Below the pieces are notes generated by a model. It was given only the letters and a program-made list of their open reading frames with translations, was not told the DNA's origin and searched no databases. 64,000 bases of DNA from Elusimicrobiota bacterium (GTDB lineage Bacteria; Elusimicrobiota; Elusimicrobia; UBA1565; UBA9628), in NCBI GenBank assembly GCA_016212795.1, contig JACRDT010000005.1, forward strand, positions 264,789-328,788, given 5' to 3'. Shown piece by piece: positions 1-8,987 of the stretch (position 1 is its first letter; each line of letters opens with the position of its first letter). A program made the position numbers and the translations under genes.

Positions 1-131
1 GCGCGACCTCGGTCCTCGCCTCGATCCTGGCCATCATCTCGGCCATGAACCTCGGCTACTCCCTGACCCTGGCCGGCGGGTACGGCTGCTATCTCCTGGC
101 GCTGCTGGCGGCGCGCACCGCGTTCAGGTAG
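1..131 (+). CDS. C-terminal end of a membrane protein (partial)
   Basis: The frame that begins at base 3 is open from the left edge and ends with TAG at 129-131. It encodes about 42 residues that are almost entirely hydrophobic (Ala, Leu, Ile, Gly) and end in a short positive tail, so this is the last one or two transmembrane segments of an integral membrane protein. The rest lies outside the window and the family cannot be named. It converges on the peptide transporter gene with a 12-bp gap. Confidence 0.45.
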   Translation, partial: ATSVLASILAIISAMNLGYSLTLAGGYGCYLLALLAARTAFR

Positions 132-143
132 TGAGGGACGGCG

Positions 144-1469
144 TCAGACGTCGACGCCCTCGTCCCTGCCGTGGCCGATGGCCCTCTTGAGGGGCTTGAG
201 GACGGCGAGCATGCCCAGGCCCGCGCCGCAGGAGAGGCAGGCCAGCATGATGAAGAAGCTCTCCTTGGACATCTTCTCCCAGAACCCGCCGATGTAGCCG
301 CACATGTAGTTGCCGAAGAAGCTCGACAAGAACCACATCCCCATCAGCATCGAGACCATGCGCGCCGGCGCCACCTTGGTCACCAGGGACAGCCCGACGG
401 GCGAGAGGTAGAGCTCCCCGAAGGTCAGGATCAGGGTGCAGGCCGTCAGCCACCACAGGCTCGCGCTCCCGCCCCCGGCGCCGACCGCCCGGGCGGGCGG
501 GATCATCACGAGGAAGGAGACCCCGAGCAGGATGCAGCCGATGGCCATCTTGGTCACGCTCGCAGGCTCCTTGCCGCGGCGCGCCTGCCACCCCCACCAC
601 CAGGTGAGCAGCGGGGTGAAGAGGAAGATCATCGCCGGGTTGAAGGCCTGGAACCACGAGGCGGGCATCTCCCAGCCGAAGATGCGCCGGTCGGTGTTCT
701 GGTCCGCCCAGAGCGCCATGGTGTTGCCCTGCTGCTCGTAGGTGGCCCAGAAGACGATGTTGAACAGGCACAGCACGACCAGGGCGAGGATCTTGCTGAT
801 GTCGTCTTTCTCCAGCTTCTCCGGGGCGGCCTCGCCCGCCGCCGCCTTCTTCATGATGTTGTCCGGGGCGAGGTGCTTCTGGCCCAGGATGTAGATGACC
901 AGCCCGATGACCATCCCGACGCCCGCCGCGGCGAAGCCGTAGTGCCAGCCGTAGACCTCGCCCAGGGTGCCGCAGACCAGCGGCGAGAAGAAGGCGCCCA
1001 GGTTGATGCCGACGTAGAAGATGCTGAAGGCCCTGTCCCGGCGGCGGTCGCCGGGGGCGTAGAGGTTGCCCACCTGCGTCGAGATGTTCGGCTTGAAGCA
1101 GCCGTTGCCGAGGATGAGGAACACGAGGGCCGGGAAGAAGGCCGGCTCGAAGGCCATGAGGAAGTGCCCGATGGCCATCAGCACGCCGCCGACGATGACG
1201 GTCCGGCGCTGGCCCAGGACGCGGTCGGCCAGGATGCCGCCGAAGAACGGGGTGAAGTAGACGAAGCCCGTGTAGAGGCCGTAGATGTGCGACGCCTTCT
1301 CCTGGGCGAACAGGAGGTGCTTGGTCATGTAGTAGACCAGCAGCGCCCGCATCCCGTAATAGGAGAAGCGCTCCCACATCTCGGTGAAAAAGAGGACGTA
1401 GAGCCCGGTCGGGTGCCCCTGCCGGGAGGCCGAGTCCGGCACGGCGGCGTCAGGCGTGATCGTGGTCAT
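144..1469 (-). CDS. POT/PTR2-family proton-dependent oligopeptide transporter
   Basis: A 441-residue major facilitator protein that should import di- and tripeptides (or related solutes) with protons across the inner membrane. The N-terminal segment carries the family signature, with FFTEMWERFSYYGMRALL at about residues 28-45; the ExxERFxYYG core is the known proton-coupling motif of POT transporters. Later segments alternate hydrophobic helices with short loops as expected for 12-14 helices, and the length is slightly short for the family (about 450-500). The ATG start gives a 25-residue cytoplasmic lead before helix 1. The acetate kinase gene ends 4 bp upstream on the same strand, so the two are probably one transcript. 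The exact substrate cannot be read from sequence. Confidence 0.9.
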   Translation of the reverse strand: MTTITPDAAVPDSASRQGHPTGLYVLFFTEMWERFSYYGMRALLVYYMTKHLLFAQEKASHIYGLYTGFVYFTPFFGGILADRVLGQRRTVIVGGVLMAIGHFLMAFEPAFFPALVFLILGNGCFKPNISTQVGNLYAPGDRRRDRAFSIFYVGINLGAFFSPLVCGTLGEVYGWHYGFAAAGVGMVIGLVIYILGQKHLAPDNIMKKAAAGEAAPEKLEKDDISKILALVVLCLFNIVFWATYEQQGNTMALWADQNTDRRIFGWEMPASWFQAFNPAMIFLFTPLLTWWWGWQARRGKEPASVTKMAIGCILLGVSFLVMIPPARAVGAGGGSASLWWLTACTLILTFGELYLSPVGLSLVTKVAPARMVSMLMGMWFLSSFFGNYMCGYIGGFWEKMSKESFFIMLACLSCGAGLGMLAVLKPLKRAIGHGRDEGVDV

Positions 1470-1473
1470 GGCG

Positions 1474-2835
1474 TCAGGCGGCGGCCGCGGCCAGCCCCGG
1501 GGGCGGGCAGCACGCCGCCTTGAGGAGCCAGGGCTTCTCGGCGCACTCCTTGGCGAAGGCCAGGTCGCGCAGAGTGTTGCGGAAGGCCGGGTTCTGGAAC
1601 CTGTAGGTGAAGCGCGTGTGCAGGTCGTACCTGCCTTCGCAGAGCGCGACCGTGTCCTCGATGAACACCCGCTCCTCGTCGGTCGGGATGACGAAGACCT
1701 TGACCTTGGAGTCCGCGGCCGAGATCTCGCTCTCGGCGTTCCTGGTCTTGGCGAGCTTGTTGCGCTCGCCGTCGAGCTTGATCCCCATGCACTCGAGGCC
1801 CTCGAGGGCCTTGGCGCGGATGGCGTCGCTCATCTCGCCGACGCCCGCGGTGAAGACCACGGCGTCCACGCCGCCGACCGCGGCCGCGTAGGCGCCGATG
1901 TACTTCCTCACGCGGTAGGATTCGACCTCCATGGCCAGCGCCGCCCGCTGGTCGCCCTTGCCCGCCGCCTCCGATATGTCGCGCCGGTCGGTCATCTTGC
2001 CCGTGATGCCCAGGACGCCCGACTTCTTGTTGAGGATGCTGTCGATGTCCTTCGGGGAGAGGTTCTCCTTGCCCATGATGTAGAAGTCGATGGCGGCGTC
2101 ATGGTCGCCGGCCCTGGTGCCCATGACCAGGCCCTCGAGCGGGGTCAGCCCCATGCTGGTGTCGAAGGAGCACCCGGCCTTCACGGCGTTGATCGACGCC
2201 CCGTTGCCGATGTGCGCGATGACCAGGTTGCATTGGAAGGGGTCCTTCTTGAGCAGGACCGCGGCGCGCTTGGCGTTATAGAGGAACGACGTCCCGTGGA
2301 ACCCGTACCGCCGGACCCCGTACTTCTCGTACCAGGAGTACGGCAGGGCGTACATGTAGGACGACCTGGGCATGGTCTGGTGCCAGGCCGTGTCCAGGAT
2401 GGCCATGTGCGGGATCTTCGGCATGACCGCCTTGGCGGCCTCGATGCCCAGGATGTTCGGCGGGTTGTGGAGCGGGGCGAGGTCGGAGAGCTTGCGGAAG
2501 GCGCTCATGACCTCGCCGGTGATGAGCACGGACTGGGTGAACTTCTCCCCCCCGTGCACCACCCTATGCCCCACGGCCGTGATCTGGCTGGTGTCCGAGA
2601 CGACCCCGTGGTCCTTGTGGACCAGGGTGTCCATGATCAGCTTGATGGCGACCTTGTGGTCCGGGCATTCCTGGGCGATCTTGACGTCGTCGCGCCCCGG
2701 GACCTGGTGGAGGATGAACGAGCCGCCCACCGTGACCCGCTCCACGACCCCCGTGGCCCGGGTCTCCTTCTTGTCCCAATCGTACAGACGGTACTTCAGC
2801 GATGAACTGCCGCAATTGAGACAGATGACTTGCAT
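1474..2835 (-). CDS. ackA: Acetate kinase
   Basis: Interconverts acetyl phosphate plus ADP with acetate plus ATP in the cytoplasm. Recognisable in order: the N-terminal nucleotide fold LNCGSSSLKY, the substrate motif GHRVVHGG, the DTAWHQTMP segment (usually DTAFHxTMP), RRYGFHGTS, IAHIGNGAS with MGLTPLEGLVMGTRAGD, and FTAGVGE near the end. At 453 residues it is about 50 longer than typical AckA; the excess lies mainly at the C-terminus, which ends in a Pro/Ala-rich tail. No phosphate acetyltransferase gene is adjacent in this window. A palindromic repeat (2841-2896) begins just upstream of the start, so the promoter is either in or beyond it. Identification is secure. Confidence 0.95.
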   Translation of the reverse strand: MQVICLNCGSSSLKYRLYDWDKKETRATGVVERVTVGGSFILHQVPGRDDVKIAQECPDHKVAIKLIMDTLVHKDHGVVSDTSQITAVGHRVVHGGEKFTQSVLITGEVMSAFRKLSDLAPLHNPPNILGIEAAKAVMPKIPHMAILDTAWHQTMPRSSYMYALPYSWYEKYGVRRYGFHGTSFLYNAKRAAVLLKKDPFQCNLVIAHIGNGASINAVKAGCSFDTSMGLTPLEGLVMGTRAGDHDAAIDFYIMGKENLSPKDIDSILNKKSGVLGITGKMTDRRDISEAAGKGDQRAALAMEVESYRVRKYIGAYAAAVGGVDAVVFTAGVGEMSDAIRAKALEGLECMGIKLDGERNKLAKTRNAESEISAADSKVKVFVIPTDEERVFIEDTVALCEGRYDLHTRFTYRFQNPAFRNTLRDLAFAKECAEKPWLLKAACCPPPGLAAAAA

Positions 2836-2840
2836 GTAAT

Positions 2841-2896
2841 TACTCGCCCCCCCCGCGGGGGGGCGAGTAGCGGGGGGGCCGAAGCTGTCTCATCAG
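2841..2896. repeat. Palindromic GC-rich repeat, copy 1
   Basis: The arm ACTCGCCCC is followed by a C/G core and the complementary arm GGGGCGAGT, then AGC, a G-run and a tail resembling GAAGCTGTCTCATCAG. It lies between ackA and the MBL hydrolase and belongs to the dispersed family described in the findings. Confidence 0.85.
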
Positions 2897-2949
2897 TATG
2901 CCTATTTCGCAACGTTCGTGCCACAGCGAGAACCGGGGGGTGAAACGCA

Positions 2950-3630
2950 TCATCGGAACAGCCCGTCGATGGCCAGGCACGCCCCCGACGGGATGGCCGG
3001 ACCGTGGCCGCAGCAGAGCGTCTCGACGCCGAGCTGGGCCAGCCTCTTGGCGCTCTGCCTGCCGAGCGCGGGGTCCTGGGTGAAAGCGGCCGGCGGCAGC
3101 CTCAGCTTCCCGCCCCGGTTGGACAGGGCGTCCCCGCACAGGAGCACCCTCTGAGTAGGCTGGAAGAGGCTGATCGAGCCCGGGGTATGACCCGGGGTGT
3201 CGAGGACCTGCCAGTTGGGCAGCAGCCGCAAGTGGTCCCCCCCCTTGGCCGGAAGGACGGTCTCCAAGGGAGCGCTCGCGAACCACCATCGCTGCGCCAG
3301 GCGCGACGCCCTGTCCGCCAGGCCCCTGGGACGAGGCCTGGCCTTCCCCTTGATGAACGGGATGTCGTCCGGGTGAGCCAGCACCTTGACGCGGCGGCGC
3401 CGCATCAGCCCGGCGGCCCCCCCGGCATGGTCGAAGTGCCAATGGGTGAGCACGATCTGCTCGAGCTCATGCAAGCCGAAGCCGCTGCTCTCGATCTCGC
3501 GCGTCACGGCGTCGACGCAGCGCGCGTGCCCGGTGTCGACCAGGGTGAACCCACGGACGCCCTCGATGATGTAGGCGTTGACGAACCCGGTGGACTCGAG
3601 GGCGTAGAGTCCCTTGGCGACGCGCCGCAC
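2950..3630 (-). CDS. MBL-fold metallohydrolase (glyoxalase II-like)
   Basis: A 226-residue single-domain metallo-beta-lactamase-fold hydrolase. The metal-binding motif THWHFDHAGG (HxHxDH) is near residue 62, a second His lies in DTPGHTPGS near residue 140, and a GDAL Asp and a late CGHG His complete the usual set of ligands. This set is typical of hydroxyacylglutathione hydrolase-like and quorum-quenching-like branches; the substrate cannot be assigned. Translation seems to begin at GTG (3630), as no ATG lies near the N-terminal beta-strand. A palindromic repeat begins right upstream and no clear Shine-Dalgarno is visible. It is separated from ackA by another repeat copy and is probably transcribed on its own. 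Confidence 0.85.
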   Translation of the reverse strand: MRRVAKGLYALESTGFVNAYIIEGVRGFTLVDTGHARCVDAVTREIESSGFGLHELEQIVLTHWHFDHAGGAAGLMRRRRVKVLAHPDDIPFIKGKARPRPRGLADRASRLAQRWWFASAPLETVLPAKGGDHLRLLPNWQVLDTPGHTPGSISLFQPTQRVLLCGDALSNRGGKLRLPPAAFTQDPALGRQSAKRLAQLGVETLCCGHGPAIPSGACLAIDGLFR

Positions 3631-3636
3631 CGAAAC

Positions 3637-3726
3637 TACTCGCCCCCCCCGCGGGGGGGCGAGTAGCGGGGGGGCAGACGCCGTTTCATTAGGATCCCCC
3701 GCGGGGGGGCGAGTAGCGGGGGGGCA
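3637..3726. repeat. Palindromic repeats, copies 2 and 3 in tandem
   Basis: A complete copy (arms ACTCGCC and GGCGAGT, G-run, tail GACGCCGTTTCATTAGGA) is directly followed by a second copy that has lost its left arm (3694-3726). The second copy overlaps the 3' end of the NAD(P)H-hydrate epimerase gene and supplies its last residues and stop region. Confidence 0.85.
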
Positions 3727-4471
3727 AAGGTCCGTCCACGGCCGCTTCCCGGATCAAGGCCGGCGGGTACCCGATGTCGAGGACCTCGAGCGTCCCGACG
3801 TATTGCTTGGCGTGCCCCGCCAGGAGCCCCCGCTTGGCCAGGCCGAGGGTCAGGGTCGCGGCCGCGGTCACGTACACCCCGCTGTGGTACCCCGTGTCCG
3901 GCTGGATGCCCGAGGGGACGTCCACGGCCAGCACGGGCTTCTTGGACTTGGTGAGGGCCTGGATCATGGCCCGGATGGTCCCGGCGGGCTTGCCGCTGGC
4001 GCCGGTCCCCAGGAGGGCGTCGAGCGCGACATGGGCCTCCTTGAGCGCGCCGGCGAGGGCCTCGGTCGTCTCGCCGACGGGGGAGACGCTCACCCCCGCG
4101 TCCAGGGCGCGCTTCATGTTGACCCGGACCAGCTCCGGGTAGGAGCCCTCGGTCTTGCCCTCCTTGCGGGGAGGGCAGATGAAGGCGAGGACCTTCGCCC
4201 CTTCCTTCTTAAGGAAGCGCGCCGCGACGAGGCCGTCCCCGCCGTTGGCCCCGCGGCCGCAGCAGACGACCACGCAGGCCCCCCCCGGCTCCACGGCCAG
4301 ACGCTCCTTCAGGAACCCGAGCGTGCGCTGCGCCACGGCCTGGCCCGCGTTCTCCATCAGGTCGAGCTCCTTGATCCCGAACTTCGCGGAGGCGGCCTGG
4401 TCGATGAGGCGCATGACCTTGGCCGTGACCACCGGCAACCCGTGGAAGACGCTGGGAATCTCCGTTTTCAT
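3689..4471 (-). CDS. nnrE: NAD(P)H-hydrate epimerase (YjeF N-terminal domain protein)
   Basis: Epimerises R-NAD(P)HX to the S form as part of cofactor repair. The Rossmann-like YjeF_N fold shows RLIDQAA, then LMENAG (family motif MExAG) near residue 40, then CGRGANGGDGL (CGxGNNGGDG) near residue 76, and a DALLGTG and VDVPSG pair further on. The 260-residue length suits a stand-alone epimerase; no dehydratase (YjeF_C) domain is fused or adjacent. The last ~10 residues, PPRYSPPRGGS, are encoded by the palindromic repeat rather than by the enzyme fold, so the native stop was probably lost when the repeat inserted. It starts 10 bp after the end of the Yip1-like gene and is likely co-transcribed with it and sppA. 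Confidence 0.9.
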   Translation of the reverse strand: MKTEIPSVFHGLPVVTAKVMRLIDQAASAKFGIKELDLMENAGQAVAQRTLGFLKERLAVEPGGACVVVCCGRGANGGDGLVAARFLKKEGAKVLAFICPPRKEGKTEGSYPELVRVNMKRALDAGVSVSPVGETTEALAGALKEAHVALDALLGTGASGKPAGTIRAMIQALTKSKKPVLAVDVPSGIQPDTGYHSGVYVTAAATLTLGLAKRGLLAGHAKQYVGTLEVLDIGYPPALIREAAVDGPLPPRYSPPRGGS

Positions 4472-4481
4472 GGCGGAGGCT

Positions 4482-5060
4482 TCACTTCATCATCTGGATG
4501 AACTGGTTGAACGTCCCGACCACCGCGATGGCGAAGAGCAGGAGCCCCGCGAAGACCGCGGCGATGTACGGGGCGAAGAGCGTGCCCCAGGCCCGCGCCG
4601 CGCTCACCTGGTAGTTGTCCTGGATGCTGCGGGCCTTGTACCCCAGGGAGAAGAGGCCCACCGCCAGGAAGCCGACCGTCCAGATCCAGGGGCTCTTGGG
4701 CGCGGCCAGCCGGAGCACCAGCGCCACCGGGACCGCCGCGGACCACACGAGGCTGGTCAGCCCCATGAGCACGAAGAGCGACGCGGCGCTGCCCTGGATC
4801 CCCTCGAACTCCATGACGAGGTGGAGCACGGCCGTGAACAGGAAGCCCAAGGCCAGCTGCCAGACGACCATCAGCCCCAACGACACCCAGCTGAAGGAGA
4901 AGGGCGAGAGCTTGCCGCTCACGGCCTGGGCCAAGAAGACGCTCAACGCGGCCATGGCGAAGCAGAGGATCCCGAAACCCACCGGCTTGAAGTGCCTGAC
5001 GTGGTCGGCGGCCCGGGTGTGGTCCTCGAAGAAGTCGAAGACGAGCTCGATGGCGCTCAT
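4482..5060 (-). CDS. Yip1-domain-like integral membrane protein
   Basis: About 192 residues with five hydrophobic segments and a short N-terminal amphipathic stretch; the helix spacing and the Ala/Gly-rich last helices resemble bacterial YIP1-family proteins of unknown function. The ATG at 5060 is taken as start, but a TTG at 5066 would give a 4-bp TTGA overlap with the sppA stop, the coupling style seen elsewhere in this window. It lies between sppA and nnrE in a tight three-gene run. No catalytic residues are visible. The family call rests on overall pattern, not on a diagnostic motif. Confidence 0.55.
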   Translation of the reverse strand: MSAIELVFDFFEDHTRAADHVRHFKPVGFGILCFAMAALSVFLAQAVSGKLSPFSFSWVSLGLMVVWQLALGFLFTAVLHLVMEFEGIQGSAASLFVLMGLTSLVWSAAVPVALVLRLAAPKSPWIWTVGFLAVGLFSLGYKARSIQDNYQVSAARAWGTLFAPYIAAVFAGLLLFAIAVVGTFNQFIQMMK

Positions 5061-5062
5061 GG

Positions 5063-6151
5063 TCAACGGCCGGTCCAGCGGTACTCCATGCCCCTGGACT
5101 CAGCGCCCAGGCGCAGCCCCAGCTCGTCGAGCAAGGCCGACGGGCTCCCGATGGACAGGCGCGACTCGAAGAGCTCCATGAACATCTTCGACGGGTCGAT
5201 CTCCCGCCGGACCTTGGGCTTGCCGACGATGCCGCCGAGCTTGGCCGCCAGGTCGATGGCGTCCTGGGAATCCCCGATCACGTCCACCAGCCCGGACTCG
5301 AGGGCCTGCATCCCGGTGAAGATCCTCCCGTCGGCCAGGGGCTTGATCTTGTCGACCGGCATGTTCCTGCCCGTGCTGATCGCGGTGAGGAACTGGCCGT
5401 AGGCGTCGTCGATGAGGGCCTGGAGGATGTCGCGCTCCTCCTTGGTCATGGCCCTCGACCAGGACCCGATGTCCTTATGCCTGCCCGACTTGATGGGGTC
5501 GGTCTTGTAGCCCACCTTGCCGAAGAGCCCCTCGAGGTTGCTCACGGAGAAGATGACCCCGATCGAGCCGGTCAGGGTCCCCGGGTGGGCGACGATCTTG
5601 TCGCAGGCGGCGGCGATGTAGTAGCCGCCGGAGGCCGCCACGTCCCCGAAGAGCGCGATGATCGGGATCTTGGTCTCCTTGCGGATGCGCCGGATCTGGG
5701 TGTAGAGCTCCTGGACCGCGCCGACGCTGCCGCCAGGCGAGTTGATGTCCAGGATGATGGCCTTGACCCCCTTGGTCTCCGCCATCATCCTCAGGCGCCT
5801 GGCCCACTGGTAGGAGGCCTTGTCCCAGAGCCGGGTGCCCTCGTTGTAGATGGCGCCGTGGATGGAGATCCACCCCACGGTGTCCTTTGGCGTCATCGAG
5901 AGCAGCCCCGACTCCGACCCGTCGGAGTCCTTGCCCCCCTTGCCGCCCGCCGGCGCCCTGAAAACGACGACGGCCGCGGCGACGAGCGACAGCAGGTAGA
6001 GCCCCATCACGGCGAACATGAGCCGCCGCTTGACGCGCCGCGAGCCGGCGAGATGATGATCGGCGCTCGTCAGCGGCGCGAACGAAGGCTGTTCTCCGCC
6101 CGCCGGCGACGGCGGCTGCGCGGGGACGTGATCCGACGGTTGGTCTGTCAT
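5063..6151 (-). CDS. sppA: Signal peptide peptidase SppA, S49 family
   Basis: A membrane-anchored serine protease that degrades signal peptides and membrane fragments on the periplasmic side. It has a cytoplasmic lead, one transmembrane helix at about residues 38-60, then one S49 domain with VKAIILDINSPGGSVGA and the catalytic Ser in GDVAASGGYYIA; LTGSIGVI and SGRHKDIGS follow, the latter Lys being the likely general base. At about 362 residues it is the short, single-domain form (SppA36-like), not the double-domain E. coli form. The ATG at 6151 is chosen because GAGGTGAG lies 8-10 nt upstream; the longer frame begins with an unsupported TTG at 6172. It heads the sppA-Yip1-nnrE run. Confidence 0.92.
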   Translation of the reverse strand: MTDQPSDHVPAQPPSPAGGEQPSFAPLTSADHHLAGSRRVKRRLMFAVMGLYLLSLVAAAVVVFRAPAGGKGGKDSDGSESGLLSMTPKDTVGWISIHGAIYNEGTRLWDKASYQWARRLRMMAETKGVKAIILDINSPGGSVGAVQELYTQIRRIRKETKIPIIALFGDVAASGGYYIAAACDKIVAHPGTLTGSIGVIFSVSNLEGLFGKVGYKTDPIKSGRHKDIGSWSRAMTKEERDILQALIDDAYGQFLTAISTGRNMPVDKIKPLADGRIFTGMQALESGLVDVIGDSQDAIDLAAKLGGIVGKPKVRREIDPSKMFMELFESRLSIGSPSALLDELGLRLGAESRGMEYRWTGR

Positions 6152-6171
6152 ATGTGGATACTCACCTCTCA

Positions 6172-6264
6172 ATGAAACGGCATCGGCCCCCCGCTACACG
6201 ATCCTCCGCTGCTACTCGCCCCTCCCCTACTCGATCCTCCCCTGCGGGGGAGGGTCGAGTGATT
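6172..6264. repeat. Palindromic repeat, copy 4 (reverse orientation, with a degenerate extra unit)
   Basis: Read on the minus strand it has the usual arm/loop/arm and the ATGCCGTTTCAT tail next to the sppA leader. An internal degenerate unit with CTACTCGATCCTCC is inserted. It forms the last codons and stop region of the first diguanylate cyclase gene. Confidence 0.75.
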
Positions 6265-7525
6265 GCACCACCCTGTTGCGCCCGAGGCTCTTGGCCCGAT
6301 AGAGCGCCTGATCCGCCTGGGCGACGAGCTCCTCTGGCGTGGCCGCATCCCTCGGGAAATGCGCCAACCCGATCGACACGGTCACCCGGATCGTCTCCAG
6401 CGCGATCGGGAACAGCTCCGACTCGATGGCGTTGCGCACGGCCTCGGCCTTGCGCAGCGCCCCGTCGAACTGCGCGCGGGGCATGACGACGGCGAACTCC
6501 TCCCCGCCGTACCGGGCGACGAAGTCGGTCTCGTAGAAGGAATGGTTCAGGATCTCGCCGAGACGCCGCAAGACCTGGTCCCCGAAGGGATGCCCGTACC
6601 GGTCATTTAAGCTCTTGAAATGGTCGATGTCAAGGAGGATGAGCCCGAACGAGGTCCTGAAGGTCTTCGCTCGCACGACCTCCTCGCGCAGCCGCTCGTC
6701 GAAGCTCCCCCGCCGGTGGACGCCCGTCAGGCCGTCGATCTGGGAGAGGCGCTCCACCTCCTGGAAGAGCTTCACCCGGCGGAAGGCGAAGCTCACCTCC
6801 GAGGCGAAGCTCGTCGCCTTGGGGAGCAGGGCCAGGGCGTCGGCGTCCTCCTTCACCCGGACGTAGAAGATCCCCAGGGACTCCGATTGGTCCGCCACCG
6901 GGACGCAGACCGCGCGCTCGGGCTTGTCGAGCAAGTGCGCCTGCCAGGGGCTCAAGCCCCTCTCCTGGAGGCAGCGCTCCAGGGTCACCCAGGACCCCCC
7001 GGGGGAGCCCGCGAGGTTGCGGGCGGTGAGGGGCAGCATGTCGCCCTCGCCGCGCATGCCCGAGACGTAGAGGGCGTAGTCCTTGACCCCCAGGTACTGG
7101 TCGACGGCGGTCTCCAGCCTCGGCTTGATCTCCTCCCAGGACATCGCCACGGAGAGGCCCTTCACCATGGCGTAGAGCGCGGAAGACTCCTTGTGGCTGC
7201 GCTGGGTCTCGGAACTCTGGGCCCTGGCCTCGGCCAGGGCCTTGGCGACGGCCTCCCGGCGCGCCTTGAGCTGAGTCACCTTCCCCAGGAGGTGGCCCTG
7301 CTCCCCGACCTCCCGCCGGGAGAGGAAGCCCGCGTAGAGGCACCCGCCCAGGCTCCAGCCGCCCGCGACCAGCAGCATGAACCGCTCCACGTCGTCCGGA
7401 GACCGGTACGCCGCGGCTCCCACGAACGCCGCGGCCGCCACGACGGCAGCGCCCCAGGGACGCCTCGGGTAGGCGGCCAGGACCGCGGCCGCGGGGGCCA
7501 GGGCCAGGAGGGCCAGCTCGATCAT
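6227..7525 (-). CDS. Membrane-anchored GAF-like/GGDEF diguanylate cyclase
   Basis: Makes cyclic di-GMP from two GTP. The 432-residue protein starts with two hydrophobic helices (about 1-50), followed by a coiled-coil-like stretch rich in Ala/Glu/Arg, a GAF-like region (about 110-255) and a C-terminal GGDEF domain with the active-site loop RYGGEEF. The inhibitory I-site (RxxD before the loop) reads YETD, so product feedback inhibition is probably absent. The ATG at 7525 overlaps the stop of the next upstream gene by 4 bp (ATGA), so the two cyclases are translationally coupled. The C-terminal DPPPQGRIE comes from a palindromic repeat. Confidence 0.88.
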   Translation of the reverse strand: MIELALLALAPAAAVLAAYPRRPWGAAVVAAAAFVGAAAYRSPDDVERFMLLVAGGWSLGGCLYAGFLSRREVGEQGHLLGKVTQLKARREAVAKALAEARAQSSETQRSHKESSALYAMVKGLSVAMSWEEIKPRLETAVDQYLGVKDYALYVSGMRGEGDMLPLTARNLAGSPGGSWVTLERCLQERGLSPWQAHLLDKPERAVCVPVADQSESLGIFYVRVKEDADALALLPKATSFASEVSFAFRRVKLFQEVERLSQIDGLTGVHRRGSFDERLREEVVRAKTFRTSFGLILLDIDHFKSLNDRYGHPFGDQVLRRLGEILNHSFYETDFVARYGGEEFAVVMPRAQFDGALRKAEAVRNAIESELFPIALETIRVTVSIGLAHFPRDAATPEELVAQADQALYRAKSLGRNRVVQSLDPPPQGRIE

Positions 7526-8841
7526 GCCCCGACCACCCTGTTGCGCCCCTTGCCCTTGGCCCGGTAGAGCCGCTCGTCGGCCACCCGGACGATCTGGCTG
7601 GGAGTCGTGGCGTCGGCCGGGAAGCACGACACGCCGAAGCTCATGGTCGCGGTCGTCTTCTCGCCCTGGAAGACGAACGGCTCGGCCGCGACGCGCTCGC
7701 GGATGCGCTCGGCCAGGGCCGCCGCCTCCGGCAGGGACACGCTGGGCAGGATGAGGCAGAACTCCTCCCCGCCGTAGCGGGCCGGGAAGTCCACGGGCCG
7801 GCAGAAAGCGGTCAGGATCGACGCCACCGAGCGCAGGAGGTGGTCCCCGGCCTGGTGCCCGTAGCGGTCGTTGTAGCCCTTGAAGTGGTCGACGTCGCCG
7901 AGGATGACCGAGACCGGCGTCTGGCCGCGGCCCGCGCGCAGGAGCTCCTCGCCCAGGCGCGACTGGAAGGCCCGGTGGCTGAAGAGCTGGGTCAAGGCGT
8001 CGTGGGTGGCCTGCTCCCGGACGCTCTCGTAGATGCGGATGTTCTCGAGGCTCAGGCTCGCCATGGTGGTGATGAGGTCGAGCGCCTGGGCCTCCTCCGG
8101 GCCAAACGCCGCCGGCGTGTCGGACTCGACCTTGACGAACCCGGAGGGCTGGCGCATGACCTTGATGGGCGCCGCGATGCCCGAGCGGAAGCCCGCCTGG
8201 GGCCCGGAGGTCAGCCGCGGGTCCGTGGCCGCGTCCTTGACGAGCACGACCGTCCCGTTCTTGAAGGCCAGGTCGAGCAGCGGGTCGCCGGAGGCCCAGG
8301 CCTGGATGCGCACCCGCGTCCCGGGAAAGCGCGAGTTGAGCACCCCCGAGAGGCGCAGGTGGACCTCCCGGGCGTCGAGCGTGCTCCCGAGGCTCCGGGC
8401 GCTCTCGATGAGGATGCGCCGGAGGTTGATCTGGATGGCCGCGGCCGAATGGTAGGCGCGCAGGCGCCCCGACTCCTGCTCGTCGTCGCGGATGGCCGCG
8501 GCCACCGACGCCAGCTCGAGGCGCGCCTCCTTCAGGGCGTCGCTGCCGCTCCTGTGGTGCAGGCCGAGAGCCCAGGCCAGCAGCCACATCCCGGCGACCT
8601 CCAGGCCGTAGACCGGCCGCAGGGGCGCCGCGGCCGCGGCGAGCACCATGCCCGCGATGCTCACCATGAAGAGGAAGATGACGTGCGACTCGGTCTCCCG
8701 GCGGTAGTCGGACCAGAGGAAGATCAGCCCGTAGAGAGGGAAGAAGGCGGGCCCCAGGGCCGGGGCGACGATGAACAGGACCGACAGGGGCGCGAAGACG
8801 AGCGTCGAGCCGAGGAGGGTGAGGAAGCGGTAATCGAACAT
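7522..8841 (-). CDS. Membrane-anchored GAF/GGDEF diguanylate cyclase
   Basis: A 439-residue paralogue of the downstream cyclase. Four hydrophobic segments fill the first ~85 residues; a GAF-like sensor domain lies at about 140-270 and a GGDEF domain at 280-439 with loop RYGGEEF. Unlike its neighbour it keeps an I-site, RPVD, at the right distance before the loop, so it can be product-inhibited. The pair therefore looks like one feedback-regulated and one unregulated cyclase made from the same message. The ATG at 8841 is followed directly by the hydrophobic segment. A paired palindromic repeat separates it from the tmRNA gene. Confidence 0.88.
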   Translation of the reverse strand: MFDYRFLTLLGSTLVFAPLSVLFIVAPALGPAFFPLYGLIFLWSDYRRETESHVIFLFMVSIAGMVLAAAAAPLRPVYGLEVAGMWLLAWALGLHHRSGSDALKEARLELASVAAAIRDDEQESGRLRAYHSAAAIQINLRRILIESARSLGSTLDAREVHLRLSGVLNSRFPGTRVRIQAWASGDPLLDLAFKNGTVVLVKDAATDPRLTSGPQAGFRSGIAAPIKVMRQPSGFVKVESDTPAAFGPEEAQALDLITTMASLSLENIRIYESVREQATHDALTQLFSHRAFQSRLGEELLRAGRGQTPVSVILGDVDHFKGYNDRYGHQAGDHLLRSVASILTAFCRPVDFPARYGGEEFCLILPSVSLPEAAALAERIRERVAAEPFVFQGEKTTATMSFGVSCFPADATTPSQIVRVADERLYRAKGKGRNRVVGA

Positions 8842-8844
8842 CAG

Positions 8845-8971
8845 TTCACTCGCCTCCCCCGCGGGGAGGCGAGTAGTTGTGGGGGCAAAATCGTTTCATC
8901 AGGTTCCTCCTTAATAAAACGACATCAACCCCCCCGCTACTCGCCCCCCCGCGGGGGGGGGGCGAGTGACT
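8845..8971. repeat. Inverted pair of palindromic repeats (BIME-like), copies 5 and 6
   Basis: Two copies face each other tail-to-tail: the first reads ACTCGCCTCCCC...GGCGAGT then a tail with TCGTTTCATCAGG, the second is its reverse with AATAAAACGACAT and the arms after it. The same paired layout recurs at 22490-22620. Confidence 0.85.
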
Positions 8972-8987
8972 TCTCACGCGGAAAGCT